DNA of 64,000 nucleotides. Origin: Halomonas sp. SpR1 (lineage in GTDB: Bacteria; Pseudomonadota; Gammaproteobacteria; Pseudomonadales; Halomonadaceae). A model generated the notes under the pieces. It saw nothing but the letters and a program-made list of their open reading frames with translations. It made no database searches and had not been told where the DNA came from. Position numbers and translations under genes: made by a program. The stretch is from the NCBI RefSeq assembly GCF_031010175.1, contig NZ_JAUAMB010000007.1, positions 1 through 64,000 on the forward strand. The letters are read 5' to 3'. This document shows, piece by piece, positions 8,633 through 17,339 of this stretch (its first letter is position 1; each line of letters opens with the position of its first letter).

Positions 8633-9304
8633 CTATTGACCACTGCTTTGCCACTCATCCACCAAGGCTTCCAGGCCGTGCATATGCGCTAAAATGCGCC
8701 AAGCGCCGGCTTGCGTCAGCCGCGCCGACTGCTCAGCATCCACATGGCTGGCGCCGACAAAACCAATGACGCACATGCCTGCGGCATGAGCGGCGGTTAC
8801 GCCGGCCACGCTGTCTTCCACTACCAGGCAATCTCGCGGCACTTGGCCTAACTGAGAGGCTGCCAAGCGATAGAGCGCGGGGTCGGGTTTGGGGTTAGCC
8901 ACCTGATCAGCGGTAAAAATAGGCACCTCGCCTAACGCATCGGCCAGCCCCGTGCTCGCCAGTGACGCCAGCACCCGGCTGCGGCGACTGTTGGAAACAA
9001 CGGCCTTCTCCAAGCGAATGCTGCGAATCGCCTTATCAGCCCCCTCTATCGCCTTAAGCTCCCGCGCCAAGCGCGCCTCAATGGCGGTATCTACCTGTTC
9101 GGTGGCATCCACGGGCAGGGTGTGGGCGCTTAATGCTTCGAGATGAGCGAGAATAGCCGCCGTGGTCATCCCCAATGCCTGACCAAGCTCCTGATCAATA
9201 TTCAGATCGGGCAGCCAGTGGGAGAGGAACTCCACCAGCATGCCTTCGGCAAGGGCTTCGCTGTCGACCAGCACGCCATCGCAGTCAAAGATGAGTGTCC
9301 TCAT
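8633..9304 (-). CDS. HAD-superfamily (IA) hydrolase of the polyol operon
   Basis: A 223-residue HAD phosphatase of the beta-phosphoglucomutase/phosphoglycolate phosphatase type. Motif I is FDCDGVLVDSE at the N-terminus, motif II is the VVSNSRRSR segment, and the late acidic motif VVEDSVAGV is present. Its ATG at 9304 overlaps the TGA of the ATPase gene in an ATGA arrangement, so it is coupled to the transporter. HAD genes occur at this position in related polyol operons. The substrate is unknown; dephosphorylation of a polyol or sugar phosphate formed by side reactions is a guess. Confidence 0.85.
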   Translation of the reverse strand: MRTLIFDCDGVLVDSEALAEGMLVEFLSHWLPDLNIDQELGQALGMTTAAILAHLEALSAHTLPVDATEQVDTAIEARLARELKAIEGADKAIRSIRLEKAVVSNSRRSRVLASLASTGLADALGEVPIFTADQVANPKPDPALYRLAASQLGQVPRDCLVVEDSVAGVTAAHAAGMCVIGFVGASHVDAEQSARLTQAGAWRILAHMHGLEALVDEWQSSGQ

Positions 9305-10452
9305 GCAGGCTCCTCAGAAGGCGAGCCGGGGGCGCGGTTATCGTGGCGGGTTAGCCCTGCCAGCGGATGCTGCTGCAAGCTCGGCAGAGCCAAGCCACTA
9401 GCATCAAAGAGATGGGCACGCTCAGGGACAAAGCCGAAATGCACCGTATCGTTGACCCGGTAGGCCACGTGCCCATCGGCCATGATGGTGACTAGCTCAT
9501 CGTCCATCTGGACATAGAGCGAGGTCTGGCCACCTAGACGCTCCAAGACTTTAATTTCACCGCTCAACGGGCCCTGTTCATCAAGCACCAGGTGTTCCGG
9601 GCGAACACCCAGTTCCAGAGCAGCGCTCTCCTCCAGGCGTGCGCCGTCCACCGGAATGCTGCGCTCCCCGCCGCCGGGCAGACGAATACCTACCCCGCCA
9701 GGCGCTACACCGGTCAACGTTACCGGTAGAAAATTCATTTTCGGTGAGCCAATAAAGCCCGCCACAAAGCGATTGCGCGGATGGTGGTAAAGCGCCATGG
9801 GTGAGCCCACCTGCTCGACCACACCGTCGTGGAGGACAACGATTTTATCCGCCATGGTCATCGCTTCGATCTGGTCGTGGGTGACGTAGATCATGGTAGC
9901 GTCCAGCTCATCGTGGAGGCGCGCCAGCTCGATACGCATCTGCACCCGGAGCGCGGCATCCAGGTTGGAGAGCGGCTCATCAAATAGGAAGATGCTGGGG
10001 TTACGCACAATCGCCCGGCCAATCGCTACGCGCTGACGCTGGCCGCCGGAGAGCGCTTTGGGCTTACGATCCAACAGCGGTTCTAGCTGCAGAATTTTGG
10101 CCGCCTCCAGTACTTTGGCACGGCGCTCCTCCTTGGGCACACCCGCTAGGCGCATGCTGAAGCCCATGTTGCCCTCTACCGTCATGTGCGGGTAGAGCGC
10201 GTAGCTCTGAAACACCATGGCGAGGCCGCGATCGGCCGGGCCTACGTCATTGATACGCTGGCCGTCGATCAAAATATCGCCGTCGGTGGCACTTTCCAGC
10301 CCGGCGATCATGCGCATTAGGGTCGATTTACCGCAGCCGGAAGGCCCCACGAAGACCACAAATTCTCGGTCGTTCACTTCAAGGTCGATGCCCTTGATCA
10401 CCTCGGTATCGCCGAAACGCTTAGTAATATTGTGTAGTTGTAGTGTTGCCAT
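9301..10452 (-). CDS. smoK: Polyol ABC transporter, ATP-binding subunit (SmoK-type)
   Basis: A 383-residue MalK/UgpC-type ATPase. Walker A GPSGCGKST, signature LSGGQRQR, Walker B IFLFDEPLSNLD and the switch histidine in YVTHDQIEAM are all present in the first 210 residues. The last 150 residues form the OB-fold (TOBE) regulatory domain typical of CUT1 sugar importers. It would drive uptake of sorbitol and mannitol through SmoF and SmoG on the cytoplasmic face. AAAGGA lies upstream of the ATG. The stop overlaps the HAD start. Confidence 0.93.
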   Translation of the reverse strand: MATLQLHNITKRFGDTEVIKGIDLEVNDREFVVFVGPSGCGKSTLMRMIAGLESATDGDILIDGQRINDVGPADRGLAMVFQSYALYPHMTVEGNMGFSMRLAGVPKEERRAKVLEAAKILQLEPLLDRKPKALSGGQRQRVAIGRAIVRNPSIFLFDEPLSNLDAALRVQMRIELARLHDELDATMIYVTHDQIEAMTMADKIVVLHDGVVEQVGSPMALYHHPRNRFVAGFIGSPKMNFLPVTLTGVAPGGVGIRLPGGGERSIPVDGARLEESAALELGVRPEHLVLDEQGPLSGEIKVLERLGGQTSLYVQMDDELVTIMADGHVAYRVNDTVHFGFVPERAHLFDASGLALPSLQQHPLAGLTRHDNRAPGSPSEEPA

Positions 10453-10464
10453 GAGGAAAATCCT

Positions 10465-11331
10465 TTACTTGACGGCACCAAAGGTGAGGCCACGGACCAT
10501 CTGTTTCTGGGTCATCCAACCGAGTATCAAAATCGGTGCGATGGCCATGGTGGAAGCGGCAGACAGTTTGGCCCAGAACAGCCCCTCAGGGCTTGAGAAT
10601 GAGGCGATGTAGGCGGTTAATGGTGCAGCTTTGGAAGAGGTCAGGTTGAGACTCCAGAACGCCTCATTCCAACTTAGAATGACCGATAACAAGCCCGTTG
10701 AGGCGATGCCCGGCAGCGTTAGCGGCAGCAACAGGAAAAACACTTCCTGGAGGGTCGAGGCACCGTCCATACGCCCCGCTTCCAGAATGTCTTTGGGCAT
10801 ATCCTTGAAGAAGGTATAGAGCATCCACACCACAATCGGCAGGTTCATCAGCGTATAGATGATGATCAGCCCGGTGCGGGTGTCGAGCAGGCCGACGTCG
10901 CGGAAGATCAGATAGATCGGTACCAGAACGCCCACCGAGGGCAGCATTTTGGTGGAGAGCATCCACAGCAAGGTGCCTTTAGTACGCTTAGTGGGCAAAA
11001 AAGCCATGGCGTAGGCTGAAGGAATCGCAATCAACAGCGCGAAGAACGTTGAACCAAACGCCACCGCTACGCTATTGAGTGCAAATCGGGTATAGCCCGA
11101 ACGTGCATGTACCGCCTGATAGCTTTCCAGGGTAGGTGAAAAAATTAGCGTGGGATCGGCAATCGCCGCGGTTTCGGTTTTAAAGCCCGTCAGGATCATC
11201 CAGAAAATCGGAAAGAAGATCACCAACGCTACCATCCAGCCCAGCACCGTTATGATGGCTCGCTTGCTTTGCGCCGACCGCCATCCCGACACTGATCGGG
11301 GCGCTGCGGTTTTGGAACTTAATGTTGTCAT
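10465..11331 (-). CDS. smoG: Polyol ABC transporter permease (SmoG/MalG-type)
   Basis: A 288-residue CUT1 permease with about six hydrophobic segments. The EAA loop that docks to the ATPase is seen as EAGRMDGASTLQEVFFLLLP followed by LTLPG. The C-terminus GLTFGAVK is typical of MalG-like subunits. It pairs with the permease encoded immediately upstream (29 bp gap) and is followed 12 bp later by the ATPase gene. Start ATG at 11331 with GGGAG upstream. Confidence 0.93.
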   Translation of the reverse strand: MTTLSSKTAAPRSVSGWRSAQSKRAIITVLGWMVALVIFFPIFWMILTGFKTETAAIADPTLIFSPTLESYQAVHARSGYTRFALNSVAVAFGSTFFALLIAIPSAYAMAFLPTKRTKGTLLWMLSTKMLPSVGVLVPIYLIFRDVGLLDTRTGLIIIYTLMNLPIVVWMLYTFFKDMPKDILEAGRMDGASTLQEVFFLLLPLTLPGIASTGLLSVILSWNEAFWSLNLTSSKAAPLTAYIASFSSPEGLFWAKLSAASTMAIAPILILGWMTQKQMVRGLTFGAVK

Positions 11332-11360
11332 CGAAGTACTCCCAGGACATAAGTGCCGGT

Positions 11361-12251
11361 CTACTCTTCCAGGTTTTTGGCCACCATACGGACCAGGAAG
11401 ATCGCCACGATATTGGCGAGAATGATCGCGATCACCCCACCGGCGGAGGCAGTGCCGACGTCAAAATCCAGTAGCGCACGAATGTAAATCAGGTAGGCCA
11501 GATTGGTAGTGGCCAAGCCAGGCCCACCGGAGGTGGTGACAAAAATCTCGGCAAAAATAGTCAGCAGGAAGATCATCTCAATCATGATTACCACACTGAT
11601 GGCACGCTTTAGGTGCGGCAGCGTAATAAAGAAGAAGATCGCCACTGGCCCTGCCCCATCCATTCTGGCGGCCTCCACTTGATCCTCATCCAGCGACTGC
11701 ATCGCAGTGAGCAGAATCAGCAGTGCAAAAGGCAACCACTGCCACGCCACAATGATTACAATCGAGGTCAGCGGCAGTGAGGAGAACCAGTCGACGGCGG
11801 GCAACCCGATGGACTCAGCCAGCCACGCCAGCACCCCGTTAGAGGGGTGCATCATCATGTTCTTCCACACCAGCGCACTCACGGTGGGCATCACAAAAAA
11901 TGGCGAGATCGCCAGTACACGAGCGATCCCGCGCCCTGCGAACTCCTGCTGGAACAGCACCGCCAGCAGGGTGCCGCCTATCACGGTAATTGCCAGCACC
12001 CACCCCACCAGGAGCAGCGTGTTGCCCATGGCCTTCCAGAGCGCAGGGTCGGTTAGCAGGTATTCATAGTTTTCCAGCCCGGCAAAGCCTGCCATACCGG
12101 GCATTAGCAGGTTGTAATACTGAAAGGAGAACCATAGCGTCATGCCTAACGGCACAATCATCCATAGCAGCAGTAGGGTCACGGCCGGCGCTTGGAGCGA
12201 CAGCGTTCTCAGCCCACCGACGGTACGGCCGGAAGCACGTGTTTTAGTCAT
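11361..12251 (-). CDS. smoF: Polyol ABC transporter permease (SmoF/MalF-type)
   Basis: A 296-residue CUT1 permease with six predicted membrane helices and an EAA loop (EAARMDGAGPVAIFFFITLP). It forms the translocation pore together with SmoG. AGGT precedes the ATG at 12251. It is separated from the binding-protein gene by 121 bp that contain a hairpin, which probably lowers expression of the membrane genes relative to the binding protein. Confidence 0.93.
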   Translation of the reverse strand: MTKTRASGRTVGGLRTLSLQAPAVTLLLLWMIVPLGMTLWFSFQYYNLLMPGMAGFAGLENYEYLLTDPALWKAMGNTLLLVGWVLAITVIGGTLLAVLFQQEFAGRGIARVLAISPFFVMPTVSALVWKNMMMHPSNGVLAWLAESIGLPAVDWFSSLPLTSIVIIVAWQWLPFALLILLTAMQSLDEDQVEAARMDGAGPVAIFFFITLPHLKRAISVVIMIEMIFLLTIFAEIFVTTSGGPGLATTNLAYLIYIRALLDFDVGTASAGGVIAIILANIVAIFLVRMVAKNLEE

Positions 12252-12322
12252 GGAATTACCTGCGAAGTACGAGGCTCTTTACAAGAAGCTCTTTACGAAA
12301 GCTGCTCGAAAACATCGATAAA

Positions 12323-12363
12323 ACGCCTGCCTCCGCTGTAGTGACCACGAGGCTGGCAGGCGT
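12323..12363 (-). promoter_or_regulatory. Intra-operon hairpin between smoE and smoF
   Basis: Arms ACGCCTGCC (12323-12331) and GGCAGGCGT (12355-12363) form a 9-bp stem starting 9 bp after the smoE stop, with a weaker inner stem. No T-run follows. This is the usual type of 3' stabiliser or partial terminator after a binding-protein gene. Confidence 0.55.
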
Positions 12364-12372
12364 CGATCTCAT

Positions 12373-13695
12373 TTATCGTTCGATGTAGCCAGCCCGCTGC
12401 ATGGTGCGTTCGGTGGCACGCTGAGCACTGTCCAGTGCCTGCTCTACCGTCATGTCACCGGTTAACGCCGCGGCAATGGTTTGGCCAACCTGGGTGCCGA
12501 TTGACTGAAACTCGGGGATACCGACGAACTGCACGCCAACATAGGGGTTGGGTTCAAGGGTGGAGTCGGTGGGGTCGGCGTCCTTAATGGCCTTTAACAC
12601 GAAGTCAGCAAAGGGAGCGGCTTCGGTGTACTGCTCATTGGCGTAGGTCGACTCACGGGTACCTGGTGGCACGCTGGTCCAGCCTTGGGTTTCACCGACC
12701 AGCTCAATGTACTCCTGGGAGGTCGCCCAGGTAATAAATTCACGTGCCGCGTCCTGGTTTTCTGAAGAAGCCGGGATGGCTAACGCCCAGGACCACAACC
12801 AGTGGGAGCCCTTAGGTGTTTCGGCCACTGGAGCCGGGGCAAACCCTAGGCTGTCCGCCACATCGGATTCATTGCCGTCATACAGTTTGCCGGCTGCCGA
12901 GGTAGCATCCACCCACATGGCGCAGTTGCCACGGGAGAATAGCGCCAGGTTCTCGTTAAAGCCATTGGAGCTTGCCCCCGGCGGGCCGTAGTCGTTGAGT
13001 AAATCGACATAAAACTGAATAGCGTTAACCCACGCCTCAGAGTTGAGTTCTGGGTTCCACTCTTCGTCAAACCAGCGGCCACCGTAGGTGTTCACCAGCG
13101 TGGAGACAAAGGCCATGTTTTCGCCCCAGCCCGGCTTGCCGCGTAAACAGATACCGGCCAAGCCATCCTGAGTGCCATGTAGCTCACCAGCCCACTCGCG
13201 CACCTCTGCCCAGGTGGGCTGCTCGCTCATCTCAATACCCGCTTCTTCGAATAGATCCGTGCGGTAGTACATCATTGAGCTTTCAGCATAAAACGGCAGT
13301 GCGTGAAGCGTATCGTCGTAGCTTAAACCATCGCGAACGGAGGCTAGCAGGTCGCCTTCGTTGTAATCGTCGGGCAGGTTATCCAGCGGTGAAAGCCAGC
13401 CGCGTTCAGCCCAAATAGGCACTTCGTAAGTACCGATGGTCATGACATCGAACTGGGCGCCACCGGTGGCAATATCGGTGGTCATGCGTTGGCGAAGCAC
13501 GTTCTCCTCCAGCACCACCCAGTCCAGGGTGATGTCGGGATGTGCTTCTTCGAAAGCCTCGGTGAGGCTCTGCATAATCACCATATCGTTGTTATTAACC
13601 GTGGCCACGGTAATTTCAGTTTGTGCCTGGGCATGGCCTGAAATGGCGATGGCAGCCGCTAGCGTAGTAACGGGTAAGTGACGTGCGAGTCGCAT
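12373..13695 (-). CDS. smoE: Polyol ABC transporter periplasmic binding protein (SmoE-type)
   Basis: A 440-residue extracellular solute-binding protein of family 1. A cleavable signal peptide (LPVTTLAAAIAISGHAQA) ends near residue 24. The mature part has the sugar-binding lobes, including a LFSRGNCAMWVDATSAAGKL segment. It delivers sorbitol/mannitol-type polyols to SmoFGK in the periplasm. AGGAGTG lies upstream of the ATG at 13695. It is the first gene of the transport operon, behind a candidate operator (13747-13769). The polyol substrate is inferred from the downstream dehydrogenases. Confidence 0.92.
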   Translation of the reverse strand: MRLARHLPVTTLAAAIAISGHAQAQTEITVATVNNNDMVIMQSLTEAFEEAHPDITLDWVVLEENVLRQRMTTDIATGGAQFDVMTIGTYEVPIWAERGWLSPLDNLPDDYNEGDLLASVRDGLSYDDTLHALPFYAESSMMYYRTDLFEEAGIEMSEQPTWAEVREWAGELHGTQDGLAGICLRGKPGWGENMAFVSTLVNTYGGRWFDEEWNPELNSEAWVNAIQFYVDLLNDYGPPGASSNGFNENLALFSRGNCAMWVDATSAAGKLYDGNESDVADSLGFAPAPVAETPKGSHWLWSWALAIPASSENQDAAREFITWATSQEYIELVGETQGWTSVPPGTRESTYANEQYTEAAPFADFVLKAIKDADPTDSTLEPNPYVGVQFVGIPEFQSIGTQVGQTIAAALTGDMTVEQALDSAQRATERTMQRAGYIER

Positions 13696-13746
13696 AAAGC
13701 ACTCCTAATGGGCTTGTATTGGCATTGTTGTCGCCTTGATCTTATT

Positions 13747-13769
13747 GATCATCTATCGAACAAATGATC
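13747..13769 (-). promoter_or_regulatory. Inverted repeat upstream of smoE, candidate operator
   Basis: GATCAT (13747-13752) and ATGATC (13764-13769) are exact inverted repeats separated by 11 bp, 52 bp upstream of the smoE start codon. It is positioned to bind the SorC-type regulator encoded upstream. The sequence differs from the dyad in front of the regulator gene itself. Confidence 0.4.
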
Positions 13770-13779
13770 GTACGTAAGC

Positions 13780-13806
13780 AAAAAAAAAGCAAAGCCGATT
13801 GGCTTA
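13780..13806 (-). terminator. Rho-independent terminator after smoC
   Basis: On the minus strand a short stem AAGCC-AATC-GGCTT is followed within two bases by nine T residues (13780-13788). It lies between the smoC stop and the smoE promoter region, so smoC and smoE are probably separate transcripts. Confidence 0.7.
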
Positions 13807-13868
13807 GACTTTACGCTAATTCATAACCCCTAACGCATGTTGCAGTGCACACCCAGAGCTTTAAAAAC

Positions 13869-14819
13869 CTATAGAGACTCAACAATCTGGCGGGCGGCCA
13901 CTTCATCAGTCACCAACCCTTTCAGCCAGCCGCCGCGCAGCGCGGCGTGTATCGCCGGGGCTTTCTCGTGCCCACCCGCGATAGCTACCATATGGTGCTT
14001 ACCAAAGCGATCCAGGGGAAGACTGGTGACCCGCCGAGTAATTGAGCAGTCGATCACCTCGCCGTCTCGGTTCAGCGGCCAGCCAAGCAACTCCCCAACT
14101 GCTTTCAGTCCCAGTAATTCATCCAGCTCGCTTTCACTAATAAAGTGGTCTTGAAACAGCGTGGCTTGGCGGTCAATACGCCCGATACCTATAAAGGCGG
14201 CTTCTGACTCTCTGGCTACATCGGCAATCGCCTTAAACAGCCGCTGGGCAAGCATCGCCTCTTTTTCAGCCAGCGACTCGGCGACCACCGGTGCAGGCAG
14301 TAAGAAGCGTTCTCCGCCGGTTTTATCCGCCATCACCATCACCGCATCGTAGCGGTTGGCCGAACCATCCCGAGCGACATTGCCCACCAGCGACACAAAG
14401 CGGTGCTGGGGCCGCTCGACACGGCTAAGCGCTTCTACCGCTGCCCGCACCGAACGCCCGGTGCCCAGCGACAGCGTCAATGGCTCGCTGCGCTCAACCA
14501 GTTGCGCAATGCGCTCAGCGGCCGCGACCGCCAAGTAGGAGGCGGCACTGTCGGCGGCATGGTTATCGGCGGGTACCACTTCACAGTAGGTCAAGCCAAA
14601 GTGATCGCGCAGCGTGCTGCCCAGCGCCATACAGTGAGAGATCGGGTGATCGATATGGACTTTTACTAGCCCCTCCTGGCGAGCCAGGGCCAATAAGCGC
14701 TGTACGCCGGGGCGTGAAACACCCAACTGGCTAGCGATCTCATCCTGGGTCATTCCCCCGACGTAGGACATCCAGGCGGCCCTGGCGGCCTGATCCAGTT
14801 TTACTTCAAATTTATCCAT
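13869..14819 (-). CDS. smoC: SorC/DeoR-type sugar-binding transcriptional regulator (SmoC-like)
   Basis: A 316-residue SorC-family regulator. A helix-turn-helix is visible near residues 22-45 (MTQDEIASQLGVSRPGVQRL), followed by a sugar-phosphate-isomerase-like effector domain with FIGIGRIDRQ and AIAGGHEKAPAI segments. It probably controls the polyol operon and senses a sugar alcohol or sugar phosphate. No strong Shine-Dalgarno precedes the ATG at 14819. A perfect dyad (14848-14865) lies 29 bp upstream, consistent with autoregulation. The order regulator then EFGK matches Rhodobacter smoC. Confidence 0.88.
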   Translation of the reverse strand: MDKFEVKLDQAARAAWMSYVGGMTQDEIASQLGVSRPGVQRLLALARQEGLVKVHIDHPISHCMALGSTLRDHFGLTYCEVVPADNHAADSAASYLAVAAAERIAQLVERSEPLTLSLGTGRSVRAAVEALSRVERPQHRFVSLVGNVARDGSANRYDAVMVMADKTGGERFLLPAPVVAESLAEKEAMLAQRLFKAIADVARESEAAFIGIGRIDRQATLFQDHFISESELDELLGLKAVGELLGWPLNRDGEVIDCSITRRVTSLPLDRFGKHHMVAIAGGHEKAPAIHAALRGGWLKGLVTDEVAARQIVESL

Positions 14820-14847
14820 AGGGAGGCTCTCGTATCGGTCGTGACTA

Positions 14848-14865
14848 ACGGTTATAGATAACCGT
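14848..14865 (-). promoter_or_regulatory. Perfect dyad upstream of smoC, candidate autoregulatory operator
   Basis: ACGGTTATAGATAACCGT has two exact 8-bp arms around a 2-bp centre. A partial second copy with 13-bp periodicity (TAGATAAACG) follows at 14865-14877. The site sits between smoC and the divergent NIF3-like gene. Confidence 0.5.
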
Positions 14866-14987
14866 CGTAGATAAACGTCATAAAAATATCATCATACAAA
14901 GCCGAGCCCGAGACCCATAGTCGCCTATCCGCTAACATAGCCATAGTGTAGCGTTTCCCCAGTAAACCGATCATTTGGAGATACACC

Positions 14988-15299
14988 ATGTATAAGCTCG
15001 CTTTCTTTGTCCCCATAGAAGATGCCGAAAGCGTCAAGCAGGCGGTATTTGAGGCCGGGGCTGGGCGTGTAGGCGCCTATGAAAACGCCTGCTTCCAAAC
15101 CCGTGGTACGGGCCAGTTTCGCCCAACGGAGGGTGCCCACCCGCATATCGGCTCGGTGGGCAGTTTGGAAAAGGTCGAAGAGTTCAAAGTCGAGCTGCTA
15201 TGCGATGAAGCGCATATTCACGGCGCCATCGCGGCCTTGAAACTTGCCCATCCCTACGAAGAAGTCGCTTATGATGTGTGGCAGCTCGCCGACCTATAA
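14988..15299 (+). CDS. Stand-alone NIF3/YqfO insert-like (CutA-fold) protein
   Basis: A 103-residue protein that resembles the insert domain of NIF3/YqfO-type proteins. The segments MYKLAFFVPIEDAESVKQAV, GAGRVGAYENACF, the GTGQFRP element and the C-terminal HPYEEVAYDVW are characteristic. The complete NIF3 metal-binding domains are absent, which is normal for this small family. Function is unknown. GGAG lies 8 bases before the ATG. It is monocistronic and converges on a Nudix gene. Confidence 0.85.
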   Translation: MYKLAFFVPIEDAESVKQAVFEAGAGRVGAYENACFQTRGTGQFRPTEGAHPHIGSVGSLEKVEEFKVELLCDEAHIHGAIAALKLAHPYEEVAYDVWQLADL

Positions 15300-15315
15300 C
15301 CCAACCTTTAAAGTG

Positions 15316-15873
15316 TTAAGCACTACCAAAGTAACGCTCACGATCTTCAGGCGTTACCATACTGATATGTAGCGGAAACTCGTTGTGAGGGCGGTCGGCG
15401 TAAAAGTGTTTGAGCGTGCGCTCAATGGTTGTGAAAGCCAGCTCGTCCCAAGGGATCTCATGCTCCTCAAATAGCGCGACTTCCAGGCTTTCCGGCCCGG
15501 CGCTGAAGCCACCGACTAACTCAGCGCGAAAAATCATATACACCTGATTGATATGCGGCAGGTCAATGAGCGTGTAGAGGTTGGCTAGCTCGACCTCAGC
15601 ACAAGCCTCTTCCCGGGTCTCTCTGGACGCTGCCTGCTGGGTTGATTCAGCGTTTTCCATATAGCCAGCCGGCAGCGTCCAGTAACCCTTGCGCGGTGAA
15701 ATCGCTCGTTTACAGAGCAGCACTTTACTACCGCTAACGGGCAGGGTACCGGCCACGATGCGCGGGTTCTGATAGTGTATCGTGCCGCAGGCATCGCACA
15801 GGTAGCGCGGCCGGTCATCCCCTTCCGGGACGGCAAAACGTACTTTAGCACCACACTGGCTACAGAAATTCAT
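15316..15873 (-). CDS. Nudix hydrolase with N-terminal zinc ribbon
   Basis: A 185-residue Nudix protein. An N-terminal zinc ribbon (CSQC near residue 4 and CDAC near residue 27) precedes the Nudix box, which begins GYMENAE and continues ASRETREEACAEV. The usual glycine near the box end is cysteine here. The zinc ribbon places it with the NADH-pyrophosphatase-like group, though it is shorter than NudC. The likely activity is hydrolysis of a nucleoside diphosphate derivative; the substrate is unknown. It is transcribed divergently from the CoA pyrophosphatase gene. Confidence 0.88.
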   Translation of the reverse strand: MNFCSQCGAKVRFAVPEGDDRPRYLCDACGTIHYQNPRIVAGTLPVSGSKVLLCKRAISPRKGYWTLPAGYMENAESTQQAASRETREEACAEVELANLYTLIDLPHINQVYMIFRAELVGGFSAGPESLEVALFEEHEIPWDELAFTTIERTLKHFYADRPHNEFPLHISMVTPEDRERYFGSA

Positions 15874-15967
15874 CGCATATTCTCAACGGCTAGTGAATAG
15901 AAGCCTCGACGCGCTTGACGCCAACGACCGCTGCTGGGTAAAAGAGAACAAAGTAACGGGATGCCCC

Positions 15968-16639
15968 ATGTTAGAGAAACTGCGTAAACGGCTGCAACAG
16001 CTGACTCCTCAACGCTTGGATCACATCGTGATGCCCGAGGCCGCCGTGCTGCTGCCCATTGTCGAACGCCCAGTGCCTACTTTACTGTTTACCCGTCGCG
16101 CCAGCCATTTGAATACCCATAGCGGCCAGGTAGCGTTCCCAGGCGGCAAGCGCGAGCCCTTTGACGCTGATCTCTACGCTACCGCGCTGCGCGAGGCAGA
16201 AGAAGAGATTGCCCTTGACCCCGGCCTGGTGCAACCCCTGGGGCGGCTGTCGGACGTTATTTCGCTACACGGTATTCGCGTCACCCCCTGGGTCGGCATT
16301 ATTCCACCGGATCTCCCCTTGATTGCCGACCCCGGCGAATTAGACGCCATTTTTGAAGTACCGCTGAGCCACTTTCTAGATGACCACCGTACCCATACCG
16401 ATGTGATTACCGTCGATGGCGTTGCCCACTACGTGCCCAGCTATCACGTAGACGGCCATGTCATCTGGGGGCTTTCGGCCATGATGCTGGTAGAACTGCT
16501 GGCCGAAGGTTTTGGTATGCCAATCGACCTATATCAACGCCCCCTCGGGCCTTTGCGCCACTACCCTGAACGCAAAAGCCGACTATCAACCCCCTCCACA
16601 ACCGCTTCCGGTTCGGCACCATCGAGATCCAACCAATGA
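15968..16639 (+). CDS. CoA pyrophosphatase (NudL/NUDT7-type Nudix hydrolase)
   Basis: A 223-residue Nudix hydrolase with the coenzyme A-specific signature LNTHSGQVAFPGGKRE, followed by the Nudix box core REAEEEIALDP. The family cleaves CoA and its derivatives to 4'-phosphopantetheine and 3',5'-ADP. I chose the ATG at 15968 (MLEKLRKRLQQL) over an upstream in-frame GTG at 15893 because the family N-terminus begins there. The stop overlaps the ATG of the next gene in an ATGA junction. Confidence 0.9.
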   Translation: MLEKLRKRLQQLTPQRLDHIVMPEAAVLLPIVERPVPTLLFTRRASHLNTHSGQVAFPGGKREPFDADLYATALREAEEEIALDPGLVQPLGRLSDVISLHGIRVTPWVGIIPPDLPLIADPGELDAIFEVPLSHFLDDHRTHTDVITVDGVAHYVPSYHVDGHVIWGLSAMMLVELLAEGFGMPIDLYQRPLGPLRHYPERKSRLSTPSTTASGSAPSRSNQ

Positions 16640-17304
16640 CACCCAATGTTGCTACGCCGTCACCTGCACTCCCGCCAGAGACGCAGGTCACCCTTGTGGA
16701 CGCGCTGGTTGAACAGGGCTGGTATGTGGGCCGCGAGGTCATCGATCTGGAACTTTGCGCAGCGCTGAACCAAGAGTTGCTGCACCGGGCGGCCTATAAC
16801 GGACTGGATGAAGCGGGCGTTGGCCGTGGCCAACAGCACCTGCTGCGTAAAGATATCCGTGGCGACGCTATTCACTGGCTGGATCGCGAGAGCGCCGCTC
16901 AGAGGCGTTACCTGGACGCCATGAGCGAGCTACAGCAGGCGCTTAACCACGCACTGTTTTTGGGCCTGTTTGAGTACGAAGCCCACTTTGCCCACTATCC
17001 CCCCGGCGCTTTTTATCAGCGACACCTGGATAGCTTTCGCGGTCGCGCCAACCGCGTCATCTCAACCGTTGGCTATCTGACACCCAACTGGCCAAGCGAC
17101 GGCGGCGGTGAAATGGTGATTTACCATCCTGACGACCCCAGCCAGGAAGTCGCCCGGGTAGTACCCGAGGCAGGCACATTCGCCTGTTTCTTATCGGAAA
17201 CCATTCCCCACGAAGTGCTACCCACCCGCTGCCCACGTACCAGCATCGCCGGCTGGTTCAGGCGCAATGCCTCGCTGGGTGGCGTGCTTGACCCCGCACG
17301 CTAG
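16636..17304 (+). CDS. 2-oxoglutarate/Fe(II)-dependent oxygenase, prolyl-4-hydroxylase-like
   Basis: A 222-residue oxygenase with the iron facial triad HLD (in YQRHLDSF) and a distal histidine in ETIPHEVLPT. The 2-oxoglutarate-binding arginine is probably in RTSIAGWFR. The family includes SM-20/prolyl 4-hydroxylases that modify proteins or small peptides; the target is unknown. It overlaps the CoA pyrophosphatase gene by 4 bp, so the two are co-translated. Confidence 0.87.
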   Translation: MTPNVATPSPALPPETQVTLVDALVEQGWYVGREVIDLELCAALNQELLHRAAYNGLDEAGVGRGQQHLLRKDIRGDAIHWLDRESAAQRRYLDAMSELQQALNHALFLGLFEYEAHFAHYPPGAFYQRHLDSFRGRANRVISTVGYLTPNWPSDGGGEMVIYHPDDPSQEVARVVPEAGTFACFLSETIPHEVLPTRCPRTSIAGWFRRNASLGGVLDPAR

Positions 17305-17339
17305 CATTTTAAGCGCGCAAACAGGCAGCCCCCAACTGG

